DNA of 53,753 nt from Halobacterium sp. KA-4 (GCF_021028995.1 NZ_JAJJZG010000019.1:1-53753); one strand, 5' to 3'; numbered from the stretch's first letter, positions 25,443-34,815 are shown. Made by a program: numbers and translations. Notes: generated by a model from the sequence alone, not told the origin.

Positions 25443-25927
25443 GGCGAGACCGAGAGCCGGTCGTCGTCATCGCCGTCCTCGAACTCCACGCCACCCTCCT
25501 TGTACGTCTCCATAATGTAGTGGGTGACCGTCTGCGTAATCTCGGGGACGGGCGCGACCTGCTCGCTGATGAAGTTCGACACCTCGCTCATCGAATCGCC
25601 CTCAACGTCCATCGCGAAGTCGTAGTCACCGCTGACCAACCGCAGCCCCTCCACTTCGGGGAACTTCGCGAGGCGCTCGGCGATGTCGTCGTAGCCCGTC
25701 TCGCGGTCGAGCGTGACGTTCAACTCGACGGACGCCCGCACGCGCTCGGGCTCGATTTGATTCCGGTCGACGATGGCGCGATAGCCGCGCACGACGCCGT
25801 CGCTCTCTAACTCCCGGATGGTCGCTTCGACCTCCTCGACGTCGAGGCCGGTCTGCCGGGCCAGATCTTCGTTCGAGTAGCGCGCGTTCTCGCGCAACAA
25901 CGGGAGTATCTTCTCGCGACTGCTCAT
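25439..25927 (-). CDS. Lrp/AsnC-family transcriptional regulator
   Basis: From the ATG at 25927 it has 162 residues. The N-terminal winged helix is KILPLLRENARYSNEDLARQ with TGLDVEEVEATIRELESDGV; the C-terminal RAM domain contains LRLVSGDYDFAMDVEGDSMS and VTHYIMETYKEGG. The longer start at 25966 adds basic, hydrophobic residues outside the family pattern. A short acidic tail (EFEDGDDDDRLS) follows the RAM domain. It overlaps the aminotransferase by 4 bp, implying it senses an amino acid and controls this operon, probably including itself. No clear operator was identified upstream. Confidence 0.9.
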   Translation of the reverse strand: MSSREKILPLLRENARYSNEDLARQTGLDVEEVEATIRELESDGVVRGYRAIVDRNQIEPERVRASVELNVTLDRETGYDDIAERLAKFPEVEGLRLVSGDYDFAMDVEGDSMSEVSNFISEQVAPVPEITQTVTHYIMETYKEGGVEFEDGDDDDRLSVSP

Positions 25928-26052
25928 GCCTACTCTCCACGGCATCACGACAAAAGGATTTCTCACCCACGGCAGAAACTGACACGCTCCCGAGACTGTT
26001 TACTGAGTCATCACCAGAACGGCTTTCCAAACCCGTCCCCTACCAGTAGTGA

Positions 26053-28380
26053 ATGGACCGCCCGATTCGCGTGCTCCACGTCGACGACGAGCCGGGGTTC
26101 GCGGACCTCAGCGCGGATTTCCTCGTCCGCGAGGACGACCGATTCGTCGTGGAGACGGCGACGAGCACGCGGGCGGCGCTGGACGCACTTGCTGCCGACC
26201 CCTTCGACTGCGTCGTCAGCGACTACGACATGCCGGAGATGGACGGCATCGAATTCCTCGAAACAGTCCGCGAGGACCATCCCAACCTCCCGTTCGTGCT
26301 GTACACGGGGAAGGGCAGCGAGGAGGTTGCCAGTGACGCGATTTCGGCGGGCGTCACCGACTACCTCCAGAAGCAGCGCGGTACCGACCACTACGCGCTG
26401 CTCGCGAACCGTGTGCGAAACGCGGTCGCTCAGTCCCGGACCGAGCAGGTCGCCGAACGCACCCAGCAGCAGTTGACCGAACTCGCCGACAACACGGACG
26501 ACGTCTTCTGGACGTTCTCCGGCGACTGGGACGAATTACTGTTCATCAACGACGCGTACGAGGACGTCTGGGGACGCTCCGTGGACGCGCTAGAGGCGGA
26601 GCCGCACGACTTCCTCGAAGGCATCCACCCGGCCGACCGTGACCGCGCTCGCGCGGGAATGGAACAGCTCTCCGGCGGCGACCCGGTCGACATCGAGTTC
26701 CGAGTCAACGAAGCTGAGAGCTACGGCCGGTGGGTCTGGGTGAAGGGAACGCCAATCACCGATGACAGCGGAAACGTCCTCCGAGTCGTCGGGTTCGCCC
26801 GCGACGTCACCGAACGAAAAGACCACGAGCGTGACCTCGAACGGACGAACGCCGTACTCTCGACGCTCGTCGACACGCTCCCCCTCGGCGTCATGGCAGA
26901 GGACGAATCCCGGAACGTGCTCGCCGTCAACCGGCGCATCCTCGACATCTTCGGGCGTCCGGAGGACCCCGAGGAACTGGTTGGCGCAGACACCGAACAG
27001 ATGGCGGCTATCGTCAGTGAACAGTTCGAGGACCCGGACGCGTTTATCGAGCGGACCACGGAACTGGTGGCCGAACGCGAACGCGTGCAGGGCGAGGTGT
27101 GGGGATTAGCGGACGGCCGGACGCTCGAACGAAGCCACCATCCAATCGAGTTGCCGGGCGGCCACCTCTGGACGTACCGCGACGTCACCGAGCGCGTCGA
27201 CCACGAGCAGCGCCTAGAGACGCTCAGCGAGACGACTCGCGAGTTGATGGCTGCCGACACCCGCGAGCAGGTGGCGGAAATCGGTGTAACCGCTGCTCGG
27301 GAAGTGCTCGGCCTCGACGCGAACGGGATTCACTTCTACGACGACGAGGCGTCTGCGCTCGTCCCGGTCGCGGTTTCCGAGCCCGCCCGGGATATTATCG
27401 GTGACCCGCCTACGTTCACCGAAGGAGACGCTATCGCGTGGCGCGTCTACGAGGACAACGAGTCGCTGGCGCTGGATGACGTGCAGGCCGACCCTGACGT
27501 CTACCGGCCTGACACGCCCGTGCGCAGCGAGATGTTCCTCCCGCTGGGCGAGCACGGTGTGCTCACGGCAGGGTCGACCGAGCCCGCGGCGTTCGACAAA
27601 CAGGACCTCGCGCTCGGCGACGTACTGGCAGAGAACATCGTCACTGCGCTCGAGCAAGTCCAACAAACCGCGCAGTTGCGAGCACGCGAGCGCGAGCTCT
27701 CCAAGCAGAACGACCGCCTAAGCCAGTTCGCGAGCGTCGTCAGCCACGACCTCCGCAACCCCCTGAACGTCGCGGAGGGACGGCTAGAGTTGGTCCAGGA
27801 AACCGGCGAAACTGAACACCTCGACAAAGTGGCGACAGCCCACGAACGAATGCAGGCACTGATAGACGACCTGCTTGCGCTCACGCGGGACGGAACCGAC
27901 GCCACAGACGTCGACACGATAGAACTGGATGCGCTCGTGCAAGACTGTTGGGCGACCGTCGACACCGAGGACGCGACACTGGTCGCCGACGCGACGGCCT
28001 CGGTTCATGGCGACGAGAGCCGCGTCCGCCAATTGTTCGAGAACCTCTTACGGAACGCTGTGGAACATGGTTCGACGAGCCCTACCTCGCAGGCTCGGCA
28101 GGATGCCGTCGAGCACACTGCTCCCGGCGTCACCGTGACTGTCGGCACGCTGGAAGACAACAGTGGGTTCTACGTGGCGGACGACGGACCCGGGATTCCC
28201 GACGAGGAACGCGAGACTGTCTTCGAGTACGGCTACTCGACGTGCGACGCCGGCACCGGCTTTGGCTTGCACATCGTCGAACAGGTGGCGGACGCCCACG
28301 GCTGGACCGTCAGCGTTACCGAGAGCGACGCTGGTGGTGCCCGCTTCGAGGTCACAGACGTCGAGGCCGACAGCCAGTAG
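26053..28380 (+). CDS. Hybrid sensor histidine kinase, REC-PAS-PAS-GAF-HisKA-HATPase
   Basis: A soluble 775-residue signal protein. An N-terminal receiver (1-120) carries the acidic pocket D11-D12 and acceptor D57 (CVVSDYDMPEMDG) with K87 in YTGKG. Two PAS domains follow (about 145-260, with GRWVWVKGTPI, and about 270-390), then a GAF domain (about 400-545, DANGIHFYDDEASALVPVAV). HisKA has the phospho-acceptor H565 in SVVSHDLRNPLNVA. The HATPase shows the N box ENLLRNAVEHG, ADDGPGIPDEE and GTGFGLHIVEQVADAHGW. No membrane segment is seen, so it senses an internal cue or receives phosphate at REC. This layout is a common haloarchaeal kinase type. No cognate output regulator is adjacent. Confidence 0.92.
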   Translation: MDRPIRVLHVDDEPGFADLSADFLVREDDRFVVETATSTRAALDALAADPFDCVVSDYDMPEMDGIEFLETVREDHPNLPFVLYTGKGSEEVASDAISAGVTDYLQKQRGTDHYALLANRVRNAVAQSRTEQVAERTQQQLTELADNTDDVFWTFSGDWDELLFINDAYEDVWGRSVDALEAEPHDFLEGIHPADRDRARAGMEQLSGGDPVDIEFRVNEAESYGRWVWVKGTPITDDSGNVLRVVGFARDVTERKDHERDLERTNAVLSTLVDTLPLGVMAEDESRNVLAVNRRILDIFGRPEDPEELVGADTEQMAAIVSEQFEDPDAFIERTTELVAERERVQGEVWGLADGRTLERSHHPIELPGGHLWTYRDVTERVDHEQRLETLSETTRELMAADTREQVAEIGVTAAREVLGLDANGIHFYDDEASALVPVAVSEPARDIIGDPPTFTEGDAIAWRVYEDNESLALDDVQADPDVYRPDTPVRSEMFLPLGEHGVLTAGSTEPAAFDKQDLALGDVLAENIVTALEQVQQTAQLRARERELSKQNDRLSQFASVVSHDLRNPLNVAEGRLELVQETGETEHLDKVATAHERMQALIDDLLALTRDGTDATDVDTIELDALVQDCWATVDTEDATLVADATASVHGDESRVRQLFENLLRNAVEHGSTSPTSQARQDAVEHTAPGVTVTVGTLEDNSGFYVADDGPGIPDEERETVFEYGYSTCDAGTGFGLHIVEQVADAHGWTVSVTESDAGGARFEVTDVEADSQ

Positions 28381-28816
28381 GTCGCCTTGAGTGACCTCCT
28401 CCTCGCGGTAAACGGCGAGGCTTCCCACGGCACCGCACCGCTGAGTTGGGCTATTTGCTGGTTGACGACCGACCGGCATGACAGGCCGATTGCGGGGCCA
28501 CAACGCCGTTACTCCTATCCCCAGAGGGGACTCGGAGTTATCTTGGGTGAGACACCACAGCGGTTCGAGAGTGTGTCTCGAACATCCTGGGTCTCGCAGA
28601 ACCGATATTGTGCATTTGAGTGGCGGTGTGACCGCCTCGGTGTACGCCATGCTACGATACATTATCACTTAAATATCCGTATTGCTGCTGAACGTGGGTT
28701 GTGGAGGCGTTGTCGGATTCACACCCGTCCCCAGAACGCAGAGCGTTCTGGTGTGCGAACGAGACCCAACGCGTCTCGTCAACGCCGTGAACGGCGGGAT
28801 TCTCTCCTCGAAGAAA

Positions 28817-28830
28817 GATAGGTACCTATC
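28817..28830. repeat. GATAGGTACCTATC palindrome shared with the parA upstream region
   Basis: A perfect 14-bp palindrome. Its 12-bp core GATAGGTACCTA recurs twice upstream of parA (39559-39570 and 39694-39705). A degenerate second half-copy, AATAGGTGTCTATC, follows at about 28835-28848. It lies 177 bp before the peroxiredoxin ATG. Confidence 0.75.
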
Positions 28831-28961
28831 CTGGAATAGGTGTCTATCTCGATGTATCGGGGGTGAGTCGGTGATTCGATCAATGATCGTCGTCCAACTC
28901 GTGTAGGCTGTCGACCCGCATGGTGTGAGTGATTCAGCGAACTCGACCGTGTTCGAACCTA

Positions 28962-28969
28962 ACTTAATG
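28962..28969 (+). promoter_or_regulatory. TATA-like box of the peroxiredoxin gene
   Basis: ACTTAATG ends 24 bp before the ATG at 28994, arguing for a leaderless transcript and for that start. Confidence 0.4.
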
Positions 28970-28993
28970 TGCCAGTACAACGTATTGACTGAC

Positions 28994-29467
28994 ATGGTAT
29001 CTACAGGTGACTCCGCACCGCGGTTCGAGGCGACAGTTGGAACGAGCGACCACGAGGACTTCGCGCTTGAAGACCAGCTCGGTGACGGGCCGGTCGTGCT
29101 GGCGTTCTTCCCGGGCGCGTTCACGCCGCCGTGCACGAACGAGATGATCGCACTACAGGACCGCCTTGACGACTTCGAGGACGCGGGCGCGTCCGTCTTC
29201 GGCGTGAGCGCGGACTCGCCGTTCTCGCAGGGCGCGTTCCGTGAGGAGCACGGCATCGAGTTCGACCTCGTCAGCGACATGGCCGGCGACGCGATTCGCG
29301 CGTACGACCTCGAGATGGACATCGAGGACCTCGGGCTGTACGGCATCGCCAACCGCGCGGTGTTCGTCCTCGACGACGACGGCGAGGTAACGTACGCGTG
29401 GGTCGCCGACGACCCCACCAACGAACCCGACTACGACGCCGTGCTGGACGCCGTTCGGTCGGCCTGA
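28994..29467 (+). CDS. Peroxiredoxin with a single cysteine (AhpE/1-Cys type)
   Basis: The 157-residue thioredoxin-fold enzyme reduces hydrogen peroxide or organic hydroperoxides. The peroxidatic Cys is C47 in FFPGAFTPPCTNEM, with the conserved Thr-x-x-Cys arrangement. The rest of the protein has no other Cys, so a resolving thiol must come from another molecule, as in AhpE-like enzymes. The partner Arg would be in GIANRAVFVLD. The ATG at 28994 is preferred over 28925 because it gives the family N-terminus (MVSTGDSAPRFEATV) and lies correctly behind a TATA-like box. It stands alone and converges on the large lipoprotein gene. Confidence 0.88.
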   Translation: MVSTGDSAPRFEATVGTSDHEDFALEDQLGDGPVVLAFFPGAFTPPCTNEMIALQDRLDDFEDAGASVFGVSADSPFSQGAFREEHGIEFDLVSDMAGDAIRAYDLEMDIEDLGLYGIANRAVFVLDDDGEVTYAWVADDPTNEPDYDAVLDAVRSA

Positions 29468-29563
29468 CCGGCGCAGACACGCCGCGCTTTTTCGGTGCGC
29501 ACGCACCCTGAAGGAGAACGAGGAGCGGCGGAACTACGACCGCGGGGCGGGCTACGAGCCCGC

Positions 29564-31960
29564 CTACGATGGCGCGGTCTCATTGGTCACCTCGACCGTA
29601 ATCGTCCGCTCGTCCGGTATCGCGTACGGCGTGCCGTCCTCGTCTACGACCCAGTCGAGGCCGAACGTGACCGTCTGGGTCGCGTCGCCCTTGACGTCGA
29701 CCGTGCGCTCGTCGGTACGCACGGCGAGTTCGCCGACGGTGACCGTCCCGTCGCTGGTGTTCCCGTCGAACGCGGCGGCGCTGGCGGTCGACCGCCGGTC
29801 GGACCACATCCCGTGGCCCTCGCCGCGACTGGCGTCGATGCCGACGTCGGCTCCAAGACTGATGGCGGGCTCGCCGCTGCGCCGCGCGCTCATCGACATC
29901 GCGCCGACGCCGTCGTCCAGCCCGGACACCGTGACGTTCGTCGCGGACTCGTTGCCGACCGACACGTTCAGCGAGTCGGTTTCGAGCGTGACGTTCAGCG
30001 GCTCGCCGGTCGACTTCCCGACGACGAGCCGCGTGGTCGCGGTCGCGCCGCCGTCGCGGGTGTCGACGCCCGTGACGCGAACGCGGTAGAGGCCGGCGTC
30101 CAGCGCGTCGGCCGACAGCGAGAACTCCTTGTTCCAGCGGGTGTAGCGGTCGTCCATCTCGACATCGTGGGACGGCCCGAGGTCGACGCGCGCGACCGGC
30201 CGGCCGTCCACGCGCTCGACGCCCGCGAACCCGGGCGTGTTCGCGAACGCGTCGCGGAGCGCGTCGGCGCCCGCTCGGTCGCCGCGGAAGCGGTCCGCGC
30301 CGACGTACACCGAGAAGTTCGCGCGCTCCGAGAACAGCGAGACGGTAGTGTCCGCGTCCCCGGTCGTCGCGTCGACGTACGTCGAGTTCGTCTCGGCGTC
30401 GAGGTCGTGACTGGTTACCTCGAAGGCAGCGGTCTCGTTTTCGGTCGTGCGCGTCAGCGTGCCGTTCTCGACCGCGAGCGCGTCACCGCCCGGGGGTTCG
30501 AGGACGTACTCGCCGAGCGGGAGCGTCGCGGACTCGACGACCGCCTCGCCGTCCGCGTCGAGGGCGACGCGGCGCTCGACGTGCCGCTGGAAGTCGTCGT
30601 GTTCGCCGGGCACCGCGACGAGGTCGAGCGCGTCGGCGCTCGCGTTCGGGTACGCAAAGCCGAGCGCCTGTCCGCGGTAGACCGACTCGTTGGACGTCGG
30701 CGCGGCCTCCGCGTCGAGCGTCGTCGGGGCGGTGGCGTCGGGGAACTCCACCGACCAGACGCTCGTCGAGACGTTCCGCGCGCGGAAGTTCATCGTCGCC
30801 GCGATCGCCCCGTCGCCGTCGCCGACTGCGGCGACGACGCGGGCCGTGTCCGCGTGAGTCGTCTGGAACTGCTCGGTACCGTTCGCCGCGACGCCGACGA
30901 ACCGCGTCGTGGTGTTGTCGCTCCACTCCGTGCGGTCCGACCCGACGAGGACAACGCCGTCCTCGGTGTCGAGGACGTCCCTGACGCGCGTCTCGCCCGC
31001 CGTCGGGTAGACGCGGTTCCACTCGGGGACGCCGTCCGGGCCGACGCGCGCGACCCACGGCGTGGACTGGCCGCCGATGAACCCCGGGCGCATCGAGCCG
31101 GCGACGATGAGGTCGCCGTCCCCGGTTGGCTTCACGCCGACGACGCGGCCGCCGGTGGCGTCGCTGTACGTCTCGTTCAGCACGAGCGCGCCGGTCTCGT
31201 TCGCGCGCGCCACCCACGGCGTGTCGAACGAGCCACTGCCCGCGAGGACGAAGCCGTCGCCGGTCGTCTGCAGCGCGGTCGGCGCGGCGTCGACGCCGTA
31301 GGTGCGTTCGAGCGTCGCGTTGCCCGCGTCGTCGTAGCGCGCGAGCCGCACGTTGCTGTCCGCGTGCGTGTACGCGACGGCCACGCCGTCGTCGGCCTGC
31401 GCGAGCGCGAGGCCGCGCGAGACGTAGCCGGTGGTGTTCAGCGAGTCCGCCCACTGTCGCTCGCCGTCGGGACCGAGCCGGGCGATCGAGACGCTGACGT
31501 TCCACTGCGAGGCGTTCTCGGACTGCCGTCGCTCGGTCCGAACGACGTACGCGCCGCCGTCGCCACTGGACGCGACGGCCGCGATGCTCGTCCGGTTCGC
31601 GGACGCGTACTCGCGGGTCCAGTTCGTCGTGCCGTTCGCGCCGATGCGGAGCACGGTCGCGTTGGACGCGGGCAGGCCGCTCGCCCCGCCGACGAGCGTG
31701 CCGCCGTCGCCAGCGTCGGCGAGCGCGGTGACGGAGAAGGCGTCGGCGGTGGCGTTCTCGACGACGTCGCCCACGCCGGGCGCGTCGTCCGTGCTGTTCG
31801 ACTCGGTCGGCGTGCTCGTCGTGCCGTCGACGGTGCCACTGGGCTGGCCAGTGGTCGCCGTCGGGGTCTGCTCGCCGCCGGTGAACGGACCGCCGGCACA
31901 GCCGGCGGTCAGGAGGACGACGGCGACGAGCACGCACGCGAGGACCAATCGTCGGTGCAT
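29564..31960 (-). CDS. Large surface lipoprotein with beta-propeller-like repeats
   Basis: From the ATG at 31960 it has 798 residues and opens MHRRLVLACVLVAVVLLTAG followed by Cys, a lipoprotein signal with lipobox LTAGC. A Thr/Ser/Pro-rich linker (about 25-60) is followed by repeated blades such as SIAAVASSGDGGAYVVRTER, GLALAQADDGVAVAYTHAD, ALQTTGDGFVLAGSGSFDTP and VLDTEDGVVLVGSDRTEW. These resemble WD40/PQQ-like propellers. A C-terminal part of about 300 residues reads as beta-sandwich surface domains. Many Asn-x-Ser/Thr sites suggest glycosylation. The start at 32116 would place the signal internally and is rejected. Function is unknown; a binding or sensing role at the cell surface is inferred. 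Confidence 0.8.
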   Translation of the reverse strand: MHRRLVLACVLVAVVLLTAGCAGGPFTGGEQTPTATTGQPSGTVDGTTSTPTESNSTDDAPGVGDVVENATADAFSVTALADAGDGGTLVGGASGLPASNATVLRIGANGTTNWTREYASANRTSIAAVASSGDGGAYVVRTERRQSENASQWNVSVSIARLGPDGERQWADSLNTTGYVSRGLALAQADDGVAVAYTHADSNVRLARYDDAGNATLERTYGVDAAPTALQTTGDGFVLAGSGSFDTPWVARANETGALVLNETYSDATGGRVVGVKPTGDGDLIVAGSMRPGFIGGQSTPWVARVGPDGVPEWNRVYPTAGETRVRDVLDTEDGVVLVGSDRTEWSDNTTTRFVGVAANGTEQFQTTHADTARVVAAVGDGDGAIAATMNFRARNVSTSVWSVEFPDATAPTTLDAEAAPTSNESVYRGQALGFAYPNASADALDLVAVPGEHDDFQRHVERRVALDADGEAVVESATLPLGEYVLEPPGGDALAVENGTLTRTTENETAAFEVTSHDLDAETNSTYVDATTGDADTTVSLFSERANFSVYVGADRFRGDRAGADALRDAFANTPGFAGVERVDGRPVARVDLGPSHDVEMDDRYTRWNKEFSLSADALDAGLYRVRVTGVDTRDGGATATTRLVVGKSTGEPLNVTLETDSLNVSVGNESATNVTVSGLDDGVGAMSMSARRSGEPAISLGADVGIDASRGEGHGMWSDRRSTASAAAFDGNTSDGTVTVGELAVRTDERTVDVKGDATQTVTFGLDWVVDEDGTPYAIPDERTITVEVTNETAPS

Positions 31961-32006
31961 GCGTCGGGAACGTCGTCGCCAACCCCGTAATAGGTTTCGT
32001 TCGAAC

Positions 32007-32972
32007 TCAGGGGGTGACGACGAGCTTCCCGAGGTAGCTCTCCGCGAGCACGTCGCGGTGAGCGGCGGCGGCCTCGTCGAGGTTGTACGTCTCTGCGAGC
32101 TCGATGGAGAGTTCATCGGTCGCCATCAAGTGCGCAACGCCGCGCAGCGGCACGCGCAGGTCTGGCGTGTTGAACATACTCATAAACTGGTAGGTGACGT
32201 CCTTCGAGCGCGCAGCACCGTCGTCGGTAAAGCCCGGGTCAGGGCTGTTCTCGCCGATGCCGATCACGCGAGCGTCGTGCGCGGCGACGTTCGCGTCGAA
32301 CTGGAGGTAATCGTCGAGACGGTGGTCGAGCACGACGTCCACACCGCCGTTGGAGGCCGACACGACGGCGCCCTCAAGGTCGTGACGTGTGTAGTCAAGG
32401 ACGGTGTCAGCACCGAGCGCGCTGACGTCGTCGTGGTACTCTGGTCGCGCAGTCGTGAGCACGCGCGCGCTCACCGCGTCAGCAATCTGGACCGCAGCGT
32501 GCCCGACGCCACCGGAGCCGCCGTGGACCAGTGCGTACTCCGCGGGGTCGAGAGCAGCGTGATCGACGAGCGCGCGCCACGCCGTGACAGCCGCGACACC
32601 TGCCGCGCCAGCTTCGACGGCGTCCGCGCCGTCTGGCAGCGCGACAGTGCGGTCAGTTGGAACGGTCGCGTACTCTGCGTACGCGCCCTGATGCGCTCCG
32701 TTCCCGATGCCCGTGCCGTAGACACGGTCACCGACCTCGAACGCGTCGACGCCCTCACCGACCTCGGCGACGGTGCCAGCGTAGTCAACGCCGGGCGTGA
32801 ACGGAAGCCCAACCGGCTCGTACGACCCCTCACGGAAGTACGTGTCTACGGGGTTGACGCCCGCAGCCGCTACCTCAATGAGGAGTTCTCCCGCGTCGGG
32901 AGATGGCCGATCAACGTCTTCGACGTGCATGACATCCGGGTCGCCGTGTTCCTGTAAGCGGACTGCTCGCAT
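32007..32972 (-). CDS. NADPH:quinone oxidoreductase-like MDR protein
   Basis: A 321-residue zinc-free medium-chain dehydrogenase. It opens MRAVRLQEHGDPDVMHVEDV and has AAAGVNPVDTYFREGSYEP and LPFTPGVDYAGTVAEVGEGV, typical of the quinone reductase (QOR) group. The NADPH-binding motif is VHGGSGGVGHAAVQIA. GAARSKDVTYQFMSMFNTP and EAAAAHRDVLAESYLGKLVV match the C-terminal catalytic-domain half. Zinc ligands are absent. Members transfer electrons from NADPH to quinones or reduce enones. It follows the lipoprotein gene by 46 bp but in the order QOR first, lipoprotein second, so co-transcription is possible. Confidence 0.88.
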   Translation of the reverse strand: MRAVRLQEHGDPDVMHVEDVDRPSPDAGELLIEVAAAGVNPVDTYFREGSYEPVGLPFTPGVDYAGTVAEVGEGVDAFEVGDRVYGTGIGNGAHQGAYAEYATVPTDRTVALPDGADAVEAGAAGVAAVTAWRALVDHAALDPAEYALVHGGSGGVGHAAVQIADAVSARVLTTARPEYHDDVSALGADTVLDYTRHDLEGAVVSASNGGVDVVLDHRLDDYLQFDANVAAHDARVIGIGENSPDPGFTDDGAARSKDVTYQFMSMFNTPDLRVPLRGVAHLMATDELSIELAETYNLDEAAAAHRDVLAESYLGKLVVTP

Positions 32973-33042
32973 ACTGCGTGGCCACGATACACGGGGGGAT
33001 AAGACTACGGCCTCCGGCGGAACGGACGGCCGAGTGGAGCCT

Positions 33043-33456
33043 CTAGAAGAGTCCGACGCCGATGCTGAGCGTCCAGCCGCCGCTGGCGACCGCTGCGACG
33101 ACGAGCGACCCGCCGGCGAGGGAGACGTTCTTCAAGAAACTGTTCACTTCGTCCTGTCGCTGGTCCTCGGGGACCGCCCAGAAGTCGTGCATGACGACTG
33201 CCGAGACGACGAGGAACGCTGCGAGCCCGATTGCGGCGACGACCGGGAAGATACCGACGATGACGCCCAAGCCGCCGAGGACGAGGAGTGCACCGGAGGT
33301 GAGGACGGAGAGCTTCGGTGCGGGGAGGCCCTTGTACTCGGCGTAGCTAGCCATCTGTTCGGTTTGCGTGAAGTGACTGAAGCCGGTGAATGCGAGGACG
33401 CCACCGAAGAGGATGCGACCGACGATGAGGAGGACTGCGTCGAGTGCGAGCGCCAT
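33043..33456 (-). CDS. DoxX-family four-helix membrane protein
   Basis: 137 residues with four membrane segments: VLLIVGRILFGGVLAFTGFS, LSVLTSGALLVLGGLGVIVG, VAAIGLAAFLVVSAVVMHDF and SLAGGSLVVAAVASGGWTLS. The loop SHFTQTEQMASYAEYKGLPA and the HDFW motif are typical of DoxX/SURF4-like proteins. Such proteins are linked with oxidative stress complexes and thiosulfate:quinone oxidoreductase, but most have no proven role. It is transcribed toward and 70 bp before the quinone-reductase gene, so the two may share an operon and act on quinones. Confidence 0.85.
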   Translation of the reverse strand: MALALDAVLLIVGRILFGGVLAFTGFSHFTQTEQMASYAEYKGLPAPKLSVLTSGALLVLGGLGVIVGIFPVVAAIGLAAFLVVSAVVMHDFWAVPEDQRQDEVNSFLKNVSLAGGSLVVAAVASGGWTLSIGVGLF

Positions 33457-33718
33457 CAGGCACTCACCCGTGTCGGCGTTCGGCGTACACTACTAGCGGA
33501 AGCGTGCGGAGGGTTCGTCATCATACTATACCGGGGTCGTGAGAGGTATACGTTCGTTGACCAGATGGTAAACGACGGGTTGAACCGTACTGAGAAAAGC
33601 CGGTTCTGGGAGCCGTTCCCACCACGAGTATGCTCGTACCGGTTTTAGCTTCGGATACTTCCGGATGTGAATCGCGGCGACGACTACTGTTAAGTTCTGG
33701 ACGCCGCGTACGAAGCGT

Positions 33719-34780
33719 ATGCGCGCAGCAGTCCTACAGGAGTACGGTGAACCGTTGGTTGTCGAGGAGGTGCCGGACCCCGATTTGGACCCCCACGGGG
33801 TCGTCGTCTCGGTCGAAGCGTGTGGTATCTGTCGGAGCGATTGGCACGCATGGAAGGGGCACGGTGAGTGGGCCGACGACCAGGTTGACTTCGGACAGAT
33901 TCTCGGCCACGAACCTGCGGGCACAGTCGTCGAAGTCGGCGACGACGTGGACAGCGTCGCCGTCGGCGATTGTGTTGCTGTTCCCTTCAATCTCGGCGAG
34001 GGAGCGTGTCCGCAGTGCCGGCGCGGCCACGGGAACGTCTGCGAGGACGGCTATGCCCTCGGGTTCGAACACGACGCGCAGGGCGCGTTCGCCGAGCGCG
34101 TTCACGTCCCACACGCCGACTTTAATGCGACCGTCGTCCCCGAGGACGTACCGATGGAGGCAGTGGCGGCGCTGGGCTGTCGGTACGCCACGGCGTTTCA
34201 CGCGCTCGCCCACCGTGCGGACGTTGCGGGCGGCGACTGGGTCGCCATCCACGGCTGCGGCGGCCTCGGGCTCGCTGGGGTTCAGATTGCGACGGCCCTC
34301 GGGGCCGGCGTGGTCGCCGTCGACGTGCGCGAGGAACCACTCGCACTCGCCGAACAGGTCGGCGCTGTAGAAACCGTACGCTCGGATCTTGTCGAGTCGG
34401 TGCCCGAGCGCATCGCGGCGTTGACCGACGGCGGCGCGCACGTCTCGATGGACGCACTTGGACGCGCGGAGACCTGCCGAAACAGCGTCGACTGCCTCCG
34501 CACGCGCGGCACGCACGTCCAAGTCGGCCTGACGTCGGAAGCCGAGAAGGGCGAAGTTTCGCTCCCCGTCGACGAAATCACGCGCTGGGACATCTCCGTC
34601 CTCGGGTCACGCGGGATGCCGCCATCCAGGTACGACGAGCTCCTGCGGATGATTGCCTCGGACCGGCTTCGCCCGAGTGAACTCGTCACCGAGCGTGTCC
34701 CCCTCGAAAACGTCTCCAACCGATTGGCAGCGATGACCGACTACGAGACTAGCGGCATCGAACTCGTCACGGAGTTCTAA
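33719..34780 (+). CDS. Zinc-dependent alcohol dehydrogenase
   Basis: A 353-residue MDR enzyme oxidising an alcohol with NAD(P). Catalytic zinc ligands are visible: C38 (ACGICRSDWH), H64-E65 (ILGHEPAGTV) and C154 (ALGCRYATAFHAL). The nucleotide-binding motif is GCGGLGLAGVQIA (179-191). The structural zinc loop has C97, C100 and C108 (GACPQCRRGHGNVC), but the first of the usual four Cys is Glu94, a replacement seen in some thermophilic archaeal alcohol dehydrogenases. The ATG at 33719 opens MRAAVLQEYGEPLVVEEVPD. It has its own upstream region of 260 bp and converges on a small membrane protein gene. The substrate is not evident. Confidence 0.9.
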   Translation: MRAAVLQEYGEPLVVEEVPDPDLDPHGVVVSVEACGICRSDWHAWKGHGEWADDQVDFGQILGHEPAGTVVEVGDDVDSVAVGDCVAVPFNLGEGACPQCRRGHGNVCEDGYALGFEHDAQGAFAERVHVPHADFNATVVPEDVPMEAVAALGCRYATAFHALAHRADVAGGDWVAIHGCGGLGLAGVQIATALGAGVVAVDVREEPLALAEQVGAVETVRSDLVESVPERIAALTDGGAHVSMDALGRAETCRNSVDCLRTRGTHVQVGLTSEAEKGEVSLPVDEITRWDISVLGSRGMPPSRYDELLRMIASDRLRPSELVTERVPLENVSNRLAAMTDYETSGIELVTEF

Positions 34781-34815
34781 CGAGCGTGTCCACTCGGTTT
34801 CTTCGCTCAGAGCCG

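Larger units (their letters stand above)
28381..28993. other. Gene-poor interval with decayed IS-like hairpins
   Basis: About 610 bp without a convincing gene. Directly after the kinase stop, CCTCGC and GCGAGG form a hairpin (around 28402-28421). Near 28788-28799 GCCG/CGGC forms another with the loop TGAA, and GCGGGATTCTCTCCTCG follows. Both resemble right-end structures of IS200/IS605-type elements in haloarchaea, but no transposase piece can be confirmed. A GATAGGTACCTATC palindrome sits at 28817-28830, and the peroxiredoxin promoter at 28962-28969. Confidence 0.35.

Noticed and set aside
28387-28821. 144-codon plus-strand frame after the histidine kinase
   Set aside because: Arg/Trp-rich composition and overlap with hairpins point to decayed IS or non-coding DNA.
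29495-31990. Long plus-strand reading frame of 831 codons opposite the lipoprotein
   Set aside because: It is Arg-rich, has no family features and mirrors the third-position GC bias of the real minus-strand gene. The same applies to long frames opposite 12698-14035 and 40919-42904.
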